Source: Candidatus Methylobacter favarea
Lineage (GTDB): Bacteria > Pseudomonadota > Gammaproteobacteria > Methylococcales > Methylomonadaceae
DNA: 64,000 bases
Reading direction: 5' to 3'
Assembly: GCF_902806695.1 (NCBI RefSeq)
Contig: NZ_CADCXN010000080.1
Coordinates: 46,941-110,940 of the forward strand
Shown here: piece by piece, positions 46,599 through 56,603 of the stretch
Layout of the letters: each line of letters begins with the position of its first letter
Position numbering within the stretch: the first letter of the stretch is position 1
Program-made: the position numbers and the translations under genes
Notes under the pieces: model-generated
What the model was told of the DNA's origin: nothing
The model's input: only the letters and a program-made list of their open reading frames with translations
Databases searched by the model: none

Positions 46599-47351
46599 AT
46601 GCTCAGCATAAAAAATCTTCACGTCAGCATAGCTGACAAGCCCATCCTTAAAGGCATTAATCTACAGATTAATGCCGGTGAAATTCATGCGATTATGGGC
46701 CCGAACGGTTCCGGTAAAAGCACCTTGGCCCATGTCTTGTCAGGTAAAAGCGGTTATACCGTAACCGAAGGTTCGGTAACTTATAACACTAAAAATCTGC
46801 TGGCAATGGAAGCGGAAATCAGAGCGCGTGAAGGGGTATTTTTGGCCTTTCAATATCCTGTCGAGATTCCGGGCGTCAGCAATATTTATCTACTAAAAGC
46901 TGCCTTGAATTCCATACGCAAATATCAGGGACAGCCTGAAGTGGATGCGATGGATTTTCTAACCCTGGTTAAAGAAAAAGTGCGCTTGCTGGATATGGAT
47001 GAGAAGTTTCTTTATCGTGCGGTTAACGAGGGATTTTCAGGCGGGGAGAAAAAGCGCAATGAGATTTTGCAAATGGCCATCCTGGAACCTAAATTGTGCA
47101 TTATGGATGAAACCGACTCGGGTCTGGACATCGATGCCTTGAAAGTCGTGGCGCAAGGCGTTAATTCTCTGCGTTCGCCGGAACGCTCATTTATCATGGT
47201 GACCCATTATCAGCGACTGCTGGATTATATTAAACCGGATTTCGTCCATGTTCTGGCAAATGGTCAAATTGTCAAATCCGGCGGCGCCGATCTTGCCCTG
47301 GAGCTCGAAGAAAAAGGCTACGGCTGGCTTGAAGAACAGGCGGCGGCATAA
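46599..47351 (+). CDS. sufC: Fe-S cluster assembly ATPase SufC
   Basis: ABC-type ATPase of the SufBCD complex. 250 aa with Walker A MGPNGSGKST, FSGGEKKRNEIL as signature and Walker B LCIMDETDSGLDIDAL, then MVTHYQRLLDYI. Its stop overlaps the sufD ATG (TAATG), linking their synthesis. Confidence 0.97.
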   Translation: MLSIKNLHVSIADKPILKGINLQINAGEIHAIMGPNGSGKSTLAHVLSGKSGYTVTEGSVTYNTKNLLAMEAEIRAREGVFLAFQYPVEIPGVSNIYLLKAALNSIRKYQGQPEVDAMDFLTLVKEKVRLLDMDEKFLYRAVNEGFSGGEKKRNEILQMAILEPKLCIMDETDSGLDIDALKVVAQGVNSLRSPERSFIMVTHYQRLLDYIKPDFVHVLANGQIVKSGGADLALELEEKGYGWLEEQAAA

Positions 47352-48682
47352 TGAATACGGCAACGGCAAGCCGTTATACGGCTGAATATCAAACCCTGGC
47401 ACCGACCTTGCCCGGTCAGACATTGCCGTGGTTAAAGCAGTTAAGATGCAGGGCGTTGGAAAAATTTTCAGCGCACGGCTTTCCATCGCCGCGTGAAGAA
47501 GAATGGCGTTACACCAATGTATCGGCTATAGAAAAAAAACTGTTTTCGCCATCGCTTTCATTAACCACACCTCCTGTGGATAAGGTTTGGCTGAAAGGCT
47601 GTCAACTCGAAGATGCCTGGTCGGTGGTTTTGGTTAATGGCCGCTTTTCAGCCGAACTTTCGGTACTGGATGGTTTGCCTGAAGCGGTTTCATTGATGAG
47701 TATGGCTGATGCTTTGACAGCGTCGCCAGCTATTGCGCCCCTAGTGGAAAAATATTTAGGACAAGCCGTCAATTATTCCGAACACGGTTTTATCGCCTTC
47801 AATACCGCCTGGTTTACTGACGGCCTACTCCTGCATGTGCCTGCCGGCCAGGTTCTGGCAAAACCGGTACAGCTGCTGCATGTAGTGACTCAAGCCGAAA
47901 CAATGGCTACGACCCGCACTATTATTATTGTAGGCGAAATGGCCGAAGCTAAAGTAATAGAGACTTTCGCAGGCGTCGATAACAGCTATCTGACGGCGGC
48001 AGTCACAGAAGTTTTTATCGATCAGAACGCCGATCTTACGCTCTATAAAATGCAAAGCGAGTCTGAAAAAGCCTACCATTTTGGCGGCACTTATGTTAAG
48101 CAGGGAAAAGACGCGCGGTTTACGCATCATAACTTCGCTCTGGGCGGGTTGCTGGCGCGCAGCGATATTCTTACGGATATGGATCAGGCTTCGGAATGTG
48201 AGCTGAACGGTTTATATTTGGGCGTCAAGCGCCAGCATATTGATAGTCATACCCGCATCAATCACTTAAAGCCGCACGCTATCAGCCGGGAAATCTACAA
48301 GGGCGTTCTTGATGACAGGGCCCGAGGCGTTTTTCAGGGCCGCGTTATCGTGGCTGAAGATGCCCAGAAAACCGACTCCCAAATGAACAACCGCAATCTG
48401 CTGCTATCCGATAATGCCGAAGCCGATACCAAGCCGCAGCTGGAAATTTATGCCGATGACGTCAAATGCGGACATGGCGTGACTGTGGGGCAGCTGGATG
48501 AAAGTTCTGTTTTTTACCTGCAATCCCGCTGTATTGATGAAGAAACAGCCCGTAACATGCTGACGTTTGCGTTCGCCAATGAAATGGTCGACAAGATCAG
48601 GATTAAAAGTTTGCACGATAAGGTTTTAGAACAGGTGTTACTGCGCTTTCCGCAGGAGGGCATTGAAAAGAGCTGGTTATAA
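47351..48682 (+). CDS. sufD: Fe-S cluster assembly protein SufD
   Basis: Beta-helix partner of SufB. 443 aa with REEEWRYTNVSAIEK near the start, then HTRINHLKPHAISREIYKGV, LDDRARGVFQGRVIVAEDAQ and ADDVKCGHGVTVGQLDESSV, DEETARNMLTFAFANEM at the C-terminus. The final 6 nt overlap the 3' end of the oppositely oriented Uma2-family gene. Confidence 0.96.
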   Translation: MNTATASRYTAEYQTLAPTLPGQTLPWLKQLRCRALEKFSAHGFPSPREEEWRYTNVSAIEKKLFSPSLSLTTPPVDKVWLKGCQLEDAWSVVLVNGRFSAELSVLDGLPEAVSLMSMADALTASPAIAPLVEKYLGQAVNYSEHGFIAFNTAWFTDGLLLHVPAGQVLAKPVQLLHVVTQAETMATTRTIIIVGEMAEAKVIETFAGVDNSYLTAAVTEVFIDQNADLTLYKMQSESEKAYHFGGTYVKQGKDARFTHHNFALGGLLARSDILTDMDQASECELNGLYLGVKRQHIDSHTRINHLKPHAISREIYKGVLDDRARGVFQGRVIVAEDAQKTDSQMNNRNLLLSDNAEADTKPQLEIYADDVKCGHGVTVGQLDESSVFYLQSRCIDEETARNMLTFAFANEMVDKIRIKSLHDKVLEQVLLRFPQEGIEKSWL

Positions 48683-49237
48683 AATATCAGCAATGTTGAT
48701 GGCTATCTGGTCCAATTGAGACAAGGTAATGGTATCGCCTGCGCGTAAGGTGGTTTTTTCGGCATACACCTCGCCGTTGGGTTCGCGATATACTTCCAAA
48801 CACGAATCATTGAGATTAAGCAGCCAGTATTCAGGGATGCCGTGCAGCGCATACAAACGCAGCTTCTGGTTCTGGTCAAACGCTAACGAGCTATCGGCAA
48901 CTTCAATCAGCAGCAATACATCGCTTGCATTGGGGTGACGGGATGAATAAAAATCAGCATTGGGCTTTAACAGCATGAAATCCGGTTCAGGCTCGGAAAG
49001 ATCGCCGAGTTGGAGTGGGTCTTGAACGCTAGTAATTACGTTATCAGGGACTAATCTTGTGAATAGTTTATTGATACGTTTTAAGTGACCCGCGTGATTA
49101 AAGCCTATAGGCGCCATTTCCAGAATTTCTCCGTTAATAAGTTCAAGACGGCTTTCAGGCGGAAAAATATTGGCTTCGCCCAATCTGCGCCATTCATCGA
49201 GGTGGGTCAGGTGTTTCACAGGATTAACAGTAGCCAT
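48677..49237 (-). CDS. Uma2 family (DUF820) putative endonuclease
   Basis: A PD-(D/E)xK-type nuclease-fold protein of unknown target. RLELINGEILEMAPIGFNHA is the N-terminal Uma2 hallmark; EPDFML and LLIEVADSSLAFDQNQK provide the acidic and Lys residues of the putative active site; YALHGIPEYWLLNLND ends the core. ATG 49237 (MATVNPVKHL) is preferred to 49255. It is inserted between sufD and sufS on the opposite strand, so suf transcripts cross it in antisense. The family is abundant in cyanobacteria and some methanotrophs and often moves between sites. Confidence 0.86.
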   Translation of the reverse strand: MATVNPVKHLTHLDEWRRLGEANIFPPESRLELINGEILEMAPIGFNHAGHLKRINKLFTRLVPDNVITSVQDPLQLGDLSEPEPDFMLLKPNADFYSSRHPNASDVLLLIEVADSSLAFDQNQKLRLYALHGIPEYWLLNLNDSCLEVYREPNGEVYAEKTTLRAGDTITLSQLDQIAINIADIL

Positions 49238-49326
49238 AAGTGCAATCAAACTCAATTGGAATCATCGGTAAATATAATATGCCGCTAATGAATAAGCAAC
49301 ACATCGAAATCAGAACAGACAAAACC

Positions 49327-50550
49327 ATGACAAATTTTCCCGTAGAAAAAATACGCGCTGATTTTCCCATCCTGGCAGAACTTATCCGCAATAAACCCTT
49401 GATCTATCTGGATAATGCCGCCACCTGCCAGAAGCCGCAAGCCGTTATTGACAGCATCGTACAGCTATACAGCCATGATTACGCCAATGTGCATCGCGGC
49501 GTACATACTTTAAGCGTGCGTTCCACCGATAAGTTTGAAGGCGCCCGCACCAAGGTTAAAAACTTCATTAATGCCGCCAACGAAAAAGAAATTATTTTTG
49601 TAAAAGGCGCTACCGAAGCCATCAACCTGGTCGCTCAGACCTATGGCAAAGCCAATATTAAAGCCGGGGATGAAATTTTAATTACCGCCATGGAGCATCA
49701 TTCCAATATTGTGCCTTGGCAAATACTCTGCGAGCAAACCGGCGCAATATTAAAAGTTGCGCCTATTAATCTGCAAGGTGAATTAATCTTTGATGAGTTT
49801 GAAAAACTGATCAGCGATAAAACCCGGCTGGTTTCAGTTGTGCATATGTCCAATGCGTTGGGTACGATTAATCCGGTTAAAAAAATTATTGCCGCGGCTC
49901 ATGCGCAAGGCGTGCCGGTATTGCTGGACGGCGCCCAGGCAATTCCGCATATGCCGATTGATGTGCAGGATCTGGAGTGCGATTTTTATGCCTTCTCTGG
50001 GCATAAACTTTACGCCCCTACAGGGGTCGGCGTGCTTTATGGCAAACAGGCATTGCTGGAAGCCATGCCGCCCTATCAGGGCGGCGGCGACATGATCCGC
50101 AAGGTTACCTTTCAAGAAACAGAATATAATGTACTGCCCTACAAGTTTGAAGCCGGCACGCCTGATATCGCCGGGGTAGTGGGCCTGGGCGCAGCCCTGG
50201 ATTACCTAAATGATATCGGCATGGCTAACATTGCCGCCTATGAGGGCGAATTGCTGGCTTACGCTACCGAAAAGGCCCGACACATCAAGGGCCTGCGAAT
50301 TATCGGCGAAGCCAGTCAGAAAGGCGCCATTTTAGGCTTTGTAGTGGATAGAATTCACCCGCATGATATCGGCACCATGCTCGACAGCCTGGGCATTGCC
50401 GTCAGGGCCGGACACCATTGCGCCATGCCGGTCATGGATTTTTTTGAAGTGCCGGCAACGGCAAGAGCATCATTTGCAATGTACAACACCAAATCAGAAA
50501 TCAATGTGTTAATGACGGGCATAGCGTCCCTGATAGAGGTATTTGGCTAA
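49327..50550 (+). CDS. sufS: Cysteine desulfurase SufS
   Basis: PLP enzyme that takes sulfur from cysteine for cluster assembly. EKIRADFPILAELI at the start, DNAATCQKPQAVIDSI, EHHSNIVPWQ, the PLP Lys in YAFSGHKLYAPTGVGVLYG and the persulfide Cys in VRAGHHCAMPVMDF are seen. I selected ATG 49327, giving 407 aa as usual; frames extend upstream with ATG at 49279 and 49288 and GTG at 49240, the latter running into the Uma2 gene start. Its stop overlaps the sufU ATG. Confidence 0.95.
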   Translation: MTNFPVEKIRADFPILAELIRNKPLIYLDNAATCQKPQAVIDSIVQLYSHDYANVHRGVHTLSVRSTDKFEGARTKVKNFINAANEKEIIFVKGATEAINLVAQTYGKANIKAGDEILITAMEHHSNIVPWQILCEQTGAILKVAPINLQGELIFDEFEKLISDKTRLVSVVHMSNALGTINPVKKIIAAAHAQGVPVLLDGAQAIPHMPIDVQDLECDFYAFSGHKLYAPTGVGVLYGKQALLEAMPPYQGGGDMIRKVTFQETEYNVLPYKFEAGTPDIAGVVGLGAALDYLNDIGMANIAAYEGELLAYATEKARHIKGLRIIGEASQKGAILGFVVDRIHPHDIGTMLDSLGIAVRAGHHCAMPVMDFFEVPATARASFAMYNTKSEINVLMTGIASLIEVFG

Positions 50551-51002
50551 TGTTTAATGACTTACGCGACCTCTACCAAGAGGTCATTTTCGACCACAAC
50601 AGAAATCCACGTAATTTCCGCGTCATCGAAAATGCTGACAGACAAGTGGAAGGTTTCAATCCTTTATGCGGCGACAAATTGACATTATTTTTGAAAATGA
50701 ATGGCAATGTCATTACCGATGCCAGTTTTCAGGGATCAGGTTGTGCCATATCCACGGCTTCCGTCTCGTTAATGACCGAGATTGTCAAAGGTAAGACAGA
50801 GCAGGAAGCCGAAGAGTTATTTAAAAAATTCCACGAAATGACTACCGGCAAAGATGAAGAAATTAATCTGGAAGCAGTCGGCAAGCTGGCGGTATTGGCC
50901 GGGGTGCGTGAATATCCGGCACGGGTCAAATGCGCGACCTTAGCCTGGCATACGCTGGATGCAGCCTTGAAAAACGAACAAAAACCTGTTTCTACCGAAT
51001 AA
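50550..51002 (+). CDS. sufU: Fe-S scaffold/sulfur relay protein SufU (NifU-like)
   Basis: A 150-aa IscU/NifU-N fold protein. Conserved Cys sit in FNPLCGDKL, GSGCAISTASVSLM and RVKCATLAWH, with the insert between helix regions (LFKKFHEMTTG) typical of SufU rather than IscU. It serves as zinc-dependent sulfur acceptor for SufS, replacing SufE, which is absent here. Last suf gene. Confidence 0.94.
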   Translation: MFNDLRDLYQEVIFDHNRNPRNFRVIENADRQVEGFNPLCGDKLTLFLKMNGNVITDASFQGSGCAISTASVSLMTEIVKGKTEQEAEELFKKFHEMTTGKDEEINLEAVGKLAVLAGVREYPARVKCATLAWHTLDAALKNEQKPVSTE

Positions 51003-51072
51003 CTGTTAACCACGAAGAACTCGGAGAGCACGAAGCTTTATTTGCAGCTTCTCCCATCGCGGTTAATAAACC

Positions 51073-51864
51073 ATGTTCACGAAAACTTCAGAGCAAAAAT
51101 ACGCCGGAAAACTGGCCGTGCTTTATGAAGGCCAGGGCGATATTCTGGCTTTCCAGAAACTTGCCGACAGCCTGCTCGTTCCCTTGTATCAATCCCTTGA
51201 TGCCGACATTCCCGAAAACCTGTTTTTAAGCTGGCGCGCTGGCTGCCTGAAATTATTTGACAGGGAACTCCTTAACAGGAAAAAGGGCGGGTTAACAGTA
51301 GATATAGAGCCGCGCAACGGCGAACAGCGTTCCTGGCCTGCGCCCAAACAAGGGGCTTTAGCTCAGGCCCTGGGTCGAAAAACCAGAACGGTTATCGATG
51401 CTACCGCCGGTTGGGGTCAGGACAGTATGCATATATTTCGCATGGGCTATGAAATTTTATGCATTGAACGCTCGCCGGTTATGGCGGAATTGCTTCTGGA
51501 CGGTTTTTCCAGACTAAATCAGCAGTACTGGATGCAGCAACTGCACCTTCAATCGCCTCCATTGCTTATAGGAAATGCCATTGATCTGTTAGACAACCTG
51601 GAAACCAGGCCGGACTGTATTTATCTTGACCCGATGTTTCCTTTGAAACGGAAAAAATCTGCGCTGGCAAAAAAATCAATGATGATACTGCGCGATTTAC
51701 TGGGCGATGATCAGGATAAGGAACAGCTTTTTGCAGCAGCTTTAGCGGCAACCCGTAAACGGGTGGTGGTTAAAAGCCCGGACTACGCTCTCCCCATAGG
51801 CGGCCAGCCCAATGAAAGTTTTCAGGGCAAGCTGCTTAGATATGATGTTTATTTTAAAGGCTAA
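51073..51864 (+). CDS. rsmJ: 16S rRNA m2G1516 methyltransferase RsmJ
   Basis: A SAM-dependent methyltransferase for G1516 of 16S rRNA. 263 aa; SAM motif I VIDATAGWGQDSMHIFRMGY, CIERSPVMAELL and catalytic-type IYLDPMFPLKRKKSA are diagnostic, and the tail has VVKSPDYALPI. Starts at ATG 51073, 70 nt after sufU; probably transcribed on from suf or from its own promoter. Confidence 0.93.
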   Translation: MFTKTSEQKYAGKLAVLYEGQGDILAFQKLADSLLVPLYQSLDADIPENLFLSWRAGCLKLFDRELLNRKKGGLTVDIEPRNGEQRSWPAPKQGALAQALGRKTRTVIDATAGWGQDSMHIFRMGYEILCIERSPVMAELLLDGFSRLNQQYWMQQLHLQSPPLLIGNAIDLLDNLETRPDCIYLDPMFPLKRKKSALAKKSMMILRDLLGDDQDKEQLFAAALAATRKRVVVKSPDYALPIGGQPNESFQGKLLRYDVYFKG

Positions 51865-51886
51865 GTGCGGCTAATATAACCTGAAA

Positions 51887-54466
51887 TTATGCGGTGTTTA
51901 CTAGCGATTGCAGAAGTTTTGCCAATTGGTCTTCATCAATGGGTTTGGTCAGATAATAATCAAAACCTGCTGAAAGAGCTTCAGTTATTTTGGTGTTATC
52001 GGCATAAGCGCTGATGGCGGTCATTATGATTGGATTACGCTGGCTTCTGAGTGTTTTCACAAGCTCAAGACCGCTCATTACCGGCATATTGATATCGATA
52101 AGCGCCATTTGATAATGCTGCTGATTAATTAACTGCAAAGCTTCCTTGCCGTCAACGGCTGAATCAACCTTACAGCCTTGCAGTTCCAGCATATTGGTCA
52201 ACAATAAGAGGTTGATTTCGTTATCATCGGCAATTAATACACGGGGACCCGCAGGTTTTTCAATGACGGCTTGTTTTTGACAGGCTACATAACTGTGGCT
52301 TTTTTCGCGGGCAGGCAGAGGCAGTGAAACTGAAAAAATACTGCCAATTCCGGGTTGACTGGTTACGCTTAACTCGCCGCCCATAAAATTAACCAGTTCC
52401 TGAGTAATTGCCAAGCCCAGGCCCACGCCTTCTTTGGAATATTGGATCGCGTTAATTTGTACAAAAGGCGAAAAAATCTGTTTCAGGTCTTTTTTTGCAA
52501 TCCCGCAACCGGTATCTTTAACATAGATTTTTAATTCTCCATTCTGGTAGCGGCACTTAATAGTTACGCTGCCATGGTCTGTATACTTAATGGCATTATT
52601 GAGTAAATTTACAATAATTTGGCGGATGCGCTTCTCGTCACCCCGCAGGTAATATGAGACCACGGTGTTGCGTACGATCAGGTCAAGGTGTTTTTCATCC
52701 GCCTGAAGCTTGAAAATTGCAATAATAGTGGTTAACAGAGCATCAAAATCAAAATCGCTGTTGTCGGTTTTTATTTGCCGGGATTCAATGGAGGAAATAT
52801 CCAGAATATCGTTAATTAACGTTAAAAGATTATCACTGCATTGCCCGATAATAGCGAGTTGCTTTTTATCCTCATCAGCCAGTGAGGATTTTTTTTGTAA
52901 TAAATGGGTAAAGCCTATTATGCCATTCAGAGGAGTTCTCAATTCATGGCTGATATTGGCCAGAAACTGGCTTTTGGATTTGTTGGCGATTTCGGCTACG
53001 CTTTTTGCCTGCTGTAATGCCGCAGTCCGTTCTTCAATAATGAATTCAGTTCGAAAGTAACGACCGGTTAACATTAACAAACATACGCCGAGCAAGCTGG
53101 TAAATAATAGTCCGCTAATCAAGACCCACCATAGTGACCAGTGGATAAGCCAGTTCTCCAGAACTGCATCCTGATAAAAACTCACCAGCCACTGCTGGTT
53201 GGCTACTGTTAAAAGATACTGTCTGGCAGAAGCGATACGTAGATTATCAGCATTGGAAAATATAATTTTTTTATAGGCTTCAGTACTATCAGAGCCCGAG
53301 ATAGTCAAAAAACTGCCACGGGTGTTCAGTTCGCTAAACGCTTGTCGAATCAGCTCTGGGATGGAAATCGAGGTATAAATAACGCCTGTCAAATTTTTAT
53401 TTTTTGGCGCGGCGTTAAAAACAGGATTGATAAGATTAATTTTATCTTCCTCTACCAATATATAGGCAGGCTCAGCTGAATGAAGATCGGTTTTTACTAG
53501 AGTGCTTAAAAGTGAAGGAAGAGCTGGAGGCGGGTCGGAACGTCTATCCGATCGTTTGTTGATTATGGAAGTGAATTGATTTTTGGCCTTGCCATCCCGC
53601 CTATGGCCTATCCAGCTTATGGTTTCTATTTCTTTGAAGGAAGACAGCGATTGCCTGGCAAATAACGAGAATTCATTGCTTTCTACCGTTTTTGAGCCCA
53701 TAAAAAAATTTCGTACAGAATCACTGGCATAAAAAACGCTCTGAATCCGATTTTTTAAAGCATAAAATAACGCTGTTGACTGATTCTTGAACTGTTGCGT
53801 ATGCTGTCTATGATCAATGGCCCGCACATAAAAGAACAATATAAAAACTAATGTGAATGTCAGAATAAGGGGCAACCCTACTGTACTTCGGCGTTGATGC
53901 CAGATTTGTTGAGGTTGGGCAAAGCCTGTCAGCATAATGGGCGTAAAAACTAACACGCCAATGGTATCCCCTACCCACCAGATGAACCAATTGACAGGAA
54001 TTTCAGATAAAGAAATAATGCCCGCGAGCTTCATGGCGATATTACCGATAGTCGGCGGTATCAAACAGCTTAAAGGACCGCCCAGCAGCATAAAAAGCAG
54101 AATGCTTTTATCCTCAATTAAAGGATTTGGGAAACCGACAAAACGCTTTATTAAAAATGCTCCGGCAATAGCGCCTACAGTGGCGCCTCCAGCGGTGGCT
54201 ATATAAAAAAAAATAAAGCTTTCACTAGAACCAAAAACCCAGGCACTGATACACACATTGCCGATAAAGATGCCCGGCCAGGTTCGTTTTCCCAGCAACA
54301 GCATCACAGCTAATGATATTCCTGCCGGCGGCCAGATTCCTCCGGCATTGCTCGGAGGAATCCTGATGATTTGGCCTAATAAGCCGAAAACAAAGTAAGT
54401 TCCGGCAATGAGGAGAATTAATAGAAGATATTTTGCTATGCCGGAAATGGAAAATCTGTTATTCAT
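51887..54466 (-). CDS. MASE1-CHASE hybrid histidine kinase with receiver
   Basis: An 859-aa sensor. The N-terminal MASE1 domain (about residues 10-215) has eight or so membrane helices ([20 protein letters not shown] is typical). A CHASE-type extracytoplasmic loop follows (about 220-430; [34 protein letters not shown]), then another helix, HisKA with [17 protein letters not shown], HATPase ([34 protein letters not shown]) and a receiver with [14 protein letters not shown] and [11 protein letters not shown]. It may respond to small extracellular ligands. Convergent with rsmJ, 22 nt apart. The 291 nt upstream (54467-54757) show no further gene. Confidence 0.9.
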   Translation of the reverse strand: MNNRFSISGIAKYLLLILLIAGTYFVFGLLGQIIRIPPSNAGGIWPPAGISLAVMLLLGKRTWPGIFIGNVCISAWVFGSSESFIFFYIATAGGATVGAIAGAFLIKRFVGFPNPLIEDKSILLFMLLGGPLSCLIPPTIGNIAMKLAGIISLSEIPVNWFIWWVGDTIGVLVFTPIMLTGFAQPQQIWHQRRSTVGLPLILTFTLVFILFFYVRAIDHRQHTQQFKNQSTALFYALKNRIQSVFYASDSVRNFFMGSKTVESNEFSLFARQSLSSFKEIETISWIGHRRDGKAKNQFTSIINKRSDRRSDPPPALPSLLSTLVKTDLHSAEPAYILVEEDKINLINPVFNAAPKNKNLTGVIYTSISIPELIRQAFSELNTRGSFLTISGSDSTEAYKKIIFSNADNLRIASARQYLLTVANQQWLVSFYQDAVLENWLIHWSLWWVLISGLLFTSLLGVCLLMLTGRYFRTEFIIEERTAALQQAKSVAEIANKSKSQFLANISHELRTPLNGIIGFTHLLQKKSSLADEDKKQLAIIGQCSDNLLTLINDILDISSIESRQIKTDNSDFDFDALLTTIIAIFKLQADEKHLDLIVRNTVVSYYLRGDEKRIRQIIVNLLNNAIKYTDHGSVTIKCRYQNGELKIYVKDTGCGIAKKDLKQIFSPFVQINAIQYSKEGVGLGLAITQELVNFMGGELSVTSQPGIGSIFSVSLPLPAREKSHSYVACQKQAVIEKPAGPRVLIADDNEINLLLLTNMLELQGCKVDSAVDGKEALQLINQQHYQMALIDINMPVMSGLELVKTLRSQRNPIIMTAISAYADNTKITEALSAGFDYYLTKPIDEDQLAKLLQSLVNTA

Positions 54467-54757
54467 TAAAGCGTCTTACCGGTGAACATATGACATACAA
54501 TTCCATTCACAAAGTTGGTATAAAATTAGCAGGCAACAGTATGAAGCGGGAAAACAAAAACTAATTATTCATCTTTCAAGGGTTTAATTAAGCACTTTGA
54601 TTAATCCAACACTTTTGCACTATTCGGTTCGTATATACTCAACCTGCTGCCTCAACATATAATAATCCTAAGCCTATTTAATAAATAACATTATTGTAAT
54701 GATGAGCAGCCGATTATACTCAAAGCAGCGAATTAACATCTTGCCTCTCATTAACTA

Positions 54758-55693
54758 ATGAAAAAAATTCCAGTCGGCATCAGCAGCTGCTTGTTAGGCC
54801 ACCCTGTACGTTTCGACGGCGGCCATAAACACGATTCATATATTACCGGCACCCTGGCTGAATATTTTGATTTTCATCCATTTTGCCCGGAGGTGGAAAT
54901 TGACCTTGGCACACCTCGCGCGCCCATTCATCTGGTAAAAATTGATAACTCAGTGCGCTGTATCGGCATTCAAGATCCGCACATGGATGTAACAGACCGG
55001 TTAAGAAATTACGCGCAGCAGCACCTACATCGACACGCTGAGTTATGCGGTTATATTTTGAAAAAGGATTCACCCAGTTGCGGCATGGATCGGGTCAGGA
55101 TTTACGCTGATAATCAGCCGCAGCGCAACGGCATTGGCATTTATGCCCAGGAAATGATGCGTAATAATCCTTTATTGCCTGTAGAAGAGGAAGGCCGGTT
55201 GGGCGATGCAAAGCTGCGGGAAAACTTTATCCAGCGTGTGTACGTGCTTTACCGCTGGAAACAGATGATTGCAGAAGGCCTCACAGCAAAAAGCTTAACG
55301 GATTTTCATGCCCGTCATAAGTTAATAATCATGAGTCACGCCGATTACCGCGATCTGGGTCAACTCTTGGCCGGCCTGAATAAAACCACTGTTATGGAGA
55401 CTGCCGGGCATTATATTTTACAGTTAATGCACACCCTTAAAAAAACGGCAAGCCGTAAAAGCCATGTCAATGTTTTGCAGCATATTCAAGGCTATTTAAA
55501 AAAAGAGTTAAGCCCTGACGATAAAGCTGAACTTTGCGAAATAATTGAGCGGTACCGCAGCGGCGAGGTTCCCCTGATTGTGCCGTTGACTTTACTCAAA
55601 CACCATTTCCGTAAAGCTCCCGATCCTTACATAGAACAATCTTACTATATGTCGCCTTACCCCCCGGAACTGCAATTTATTAATCAGCTATAA
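54758..55693 (+). CDS. DUF523 + DUF1722 protein (YbgA-like fusion)
   Basis: A 311-aa two-domain protein: N-terminal DUF523 with Cys motifs GISSCLLG, FCPEVEIDLGTPR and KKDSPSCGMDRVR (possible metal or Fe-S binding; TudS-like desulfurases belong here), and C-terminal DUF1722 from about 190 (FHARHKLIIMSHADYRDLGQ). Such fusions are often beside photolyase genes in proteobacteria; here the putative light sensors at 56.6-58.7 kb are close by. 3 nt before the next gene. Confidence 0.85.
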   Translation: MKKIPVGISSCLLGHPVRFDGGHKHDSYITGTLAEYFDFHPFCPEVEIDLGTPRAPIHLVKIDNSVRCIGIQDPHMDVTDRLRNYAQQHLHRHAELCGYILKKDSPSCGMDRVRIYADNQPQRNGIGIYAQEMMRNNPLLPVEEEGRLGDAKLRENFIQRVYVLYRWKQMIAEGLTAKSLTDFHARHKLIIMSHADYRDLGQLLAGLNKTTVMETAGHYILQLMHTLKKTASRKSHVNVLQHIQGYLKKELSPDDKAELCEIIERYRSGEVPLIVPLTLLKHHFRKAPDPYIEQSYYMSPYPPELQFINQL

Positions 55694-55696
55694 CCA

Positions 55697-56551
55697 ATGG
55701 CGAAAATATTAATTATCGGTTGCGGCGCTATCGGCCTGCAGCTTGCCGAGGTTTTATCCGCTAACGGTCATCAGATAACCGGGCTTAAACGACATCCGCC
55801 TGTCTTACAACCTAGTAAAATCAATTATTTCACTGCCGATATAAGTTTACGTGCAAATCTTGAGGATTTGGATGCTGATTTTAAACACGTGTTTTTTATT
55901 GCGTCGACTGACGGGCGCAATGAAAAAAGTTATCGCGACATTTATGAAATCGGCCTGGATAATCTGCTCAACAGATTTTCGCAATCGGCTTGTAATCCGG
56001 ACTGGATATTTGTATCCTCAACCAGTGTTTACGGGCAATCTCAAGGTGAGTGGGTGGATGAAAATTCACTGGCGCAACCTGATAATATCACCAGTAAACT
56101 GATCAGGCAGGCCGAACAAAAACTGATGGATGCAAACCCCAACAATATCATCGTGCGCTTTGCAGGGATTTATGGACCGGGCCGTGAATATCTTTTAAGA
56201 ATGGCCAGGCAAGCGCCATTGATCCAGCAAGACCCGCCGTATTTTACTAACCGCATTCATCAAGATGATTGTGTTAACGTATTGTCGTTTTTGTTTGAAA
56301 AACGGTTAATTGGCCTAGCGTTGGAGCAATGCTATTTAGCCAGTGATGATGATCCTGCCCCGCTGTGGAACGTCATATCCTGGCTGGCTGAACGTATGAA
56401 TTGTCCGCCTCCTGTCATTCAGTCCGCCGGCAGTAAGGGGGGTATGAATAAGCGCTGCATTAATACAAGGTTAAAGGCATTGGGCTATCAATTTAAATAC
56501 CCGGGCTATAAAGAGGGTTATTCAGAATTAATCAATAAAACGGGTAATTGA
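55697..56551 (+). CDS. NAD(P)-dependent epimerase/dehydratase, YeeZ-like
   Basis: A 284-aa Rossmann protein of the SDR superfamily. N-terminal ILIIGCGAIGLQLAEVL (GxGxxG), then FVSSTSVYGQSQGEWVDE (Ser in the active-site region with VYG) and IIVRFAGIYGPGREYLLR; the HQDDCVNVLSFL segment is typical of YeeZ/atypical SDRs. Substrate unknown. Transcribed with the DUF523/DUF1722 gene. Confidence 0.83.
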   Translation: MAKILIIGCGAIGLQLAEVLSANGHQITGLKRHPPVLQPSKINYFTADISLRANLEDLDADFKHVFFIASTDGRNEKSYRDIYEIGLDNLLNRFSQSACNPDWIFVSSTSVYGQSQGEWVDENSLAQPDNITSKLIRQAEQKLMDANPNNIIVRFAGIYGPGREYLLRMARQAPLIQQDPPYFTNRIHQDDCVNVLSFLFEKRLIGLALEQCYLASDDDPAPLWNVISWLAERMNCPPPVIQSAGSKGGMNKRCINTRLKALGYQFKYPGYKEGYSELINKTGN

Positions 56552-56603
56552 GCAATACCTTGCAGCTTAGGGCTCTATTCCGCCCTCTCACCCTTCCCTT
56601 CCG

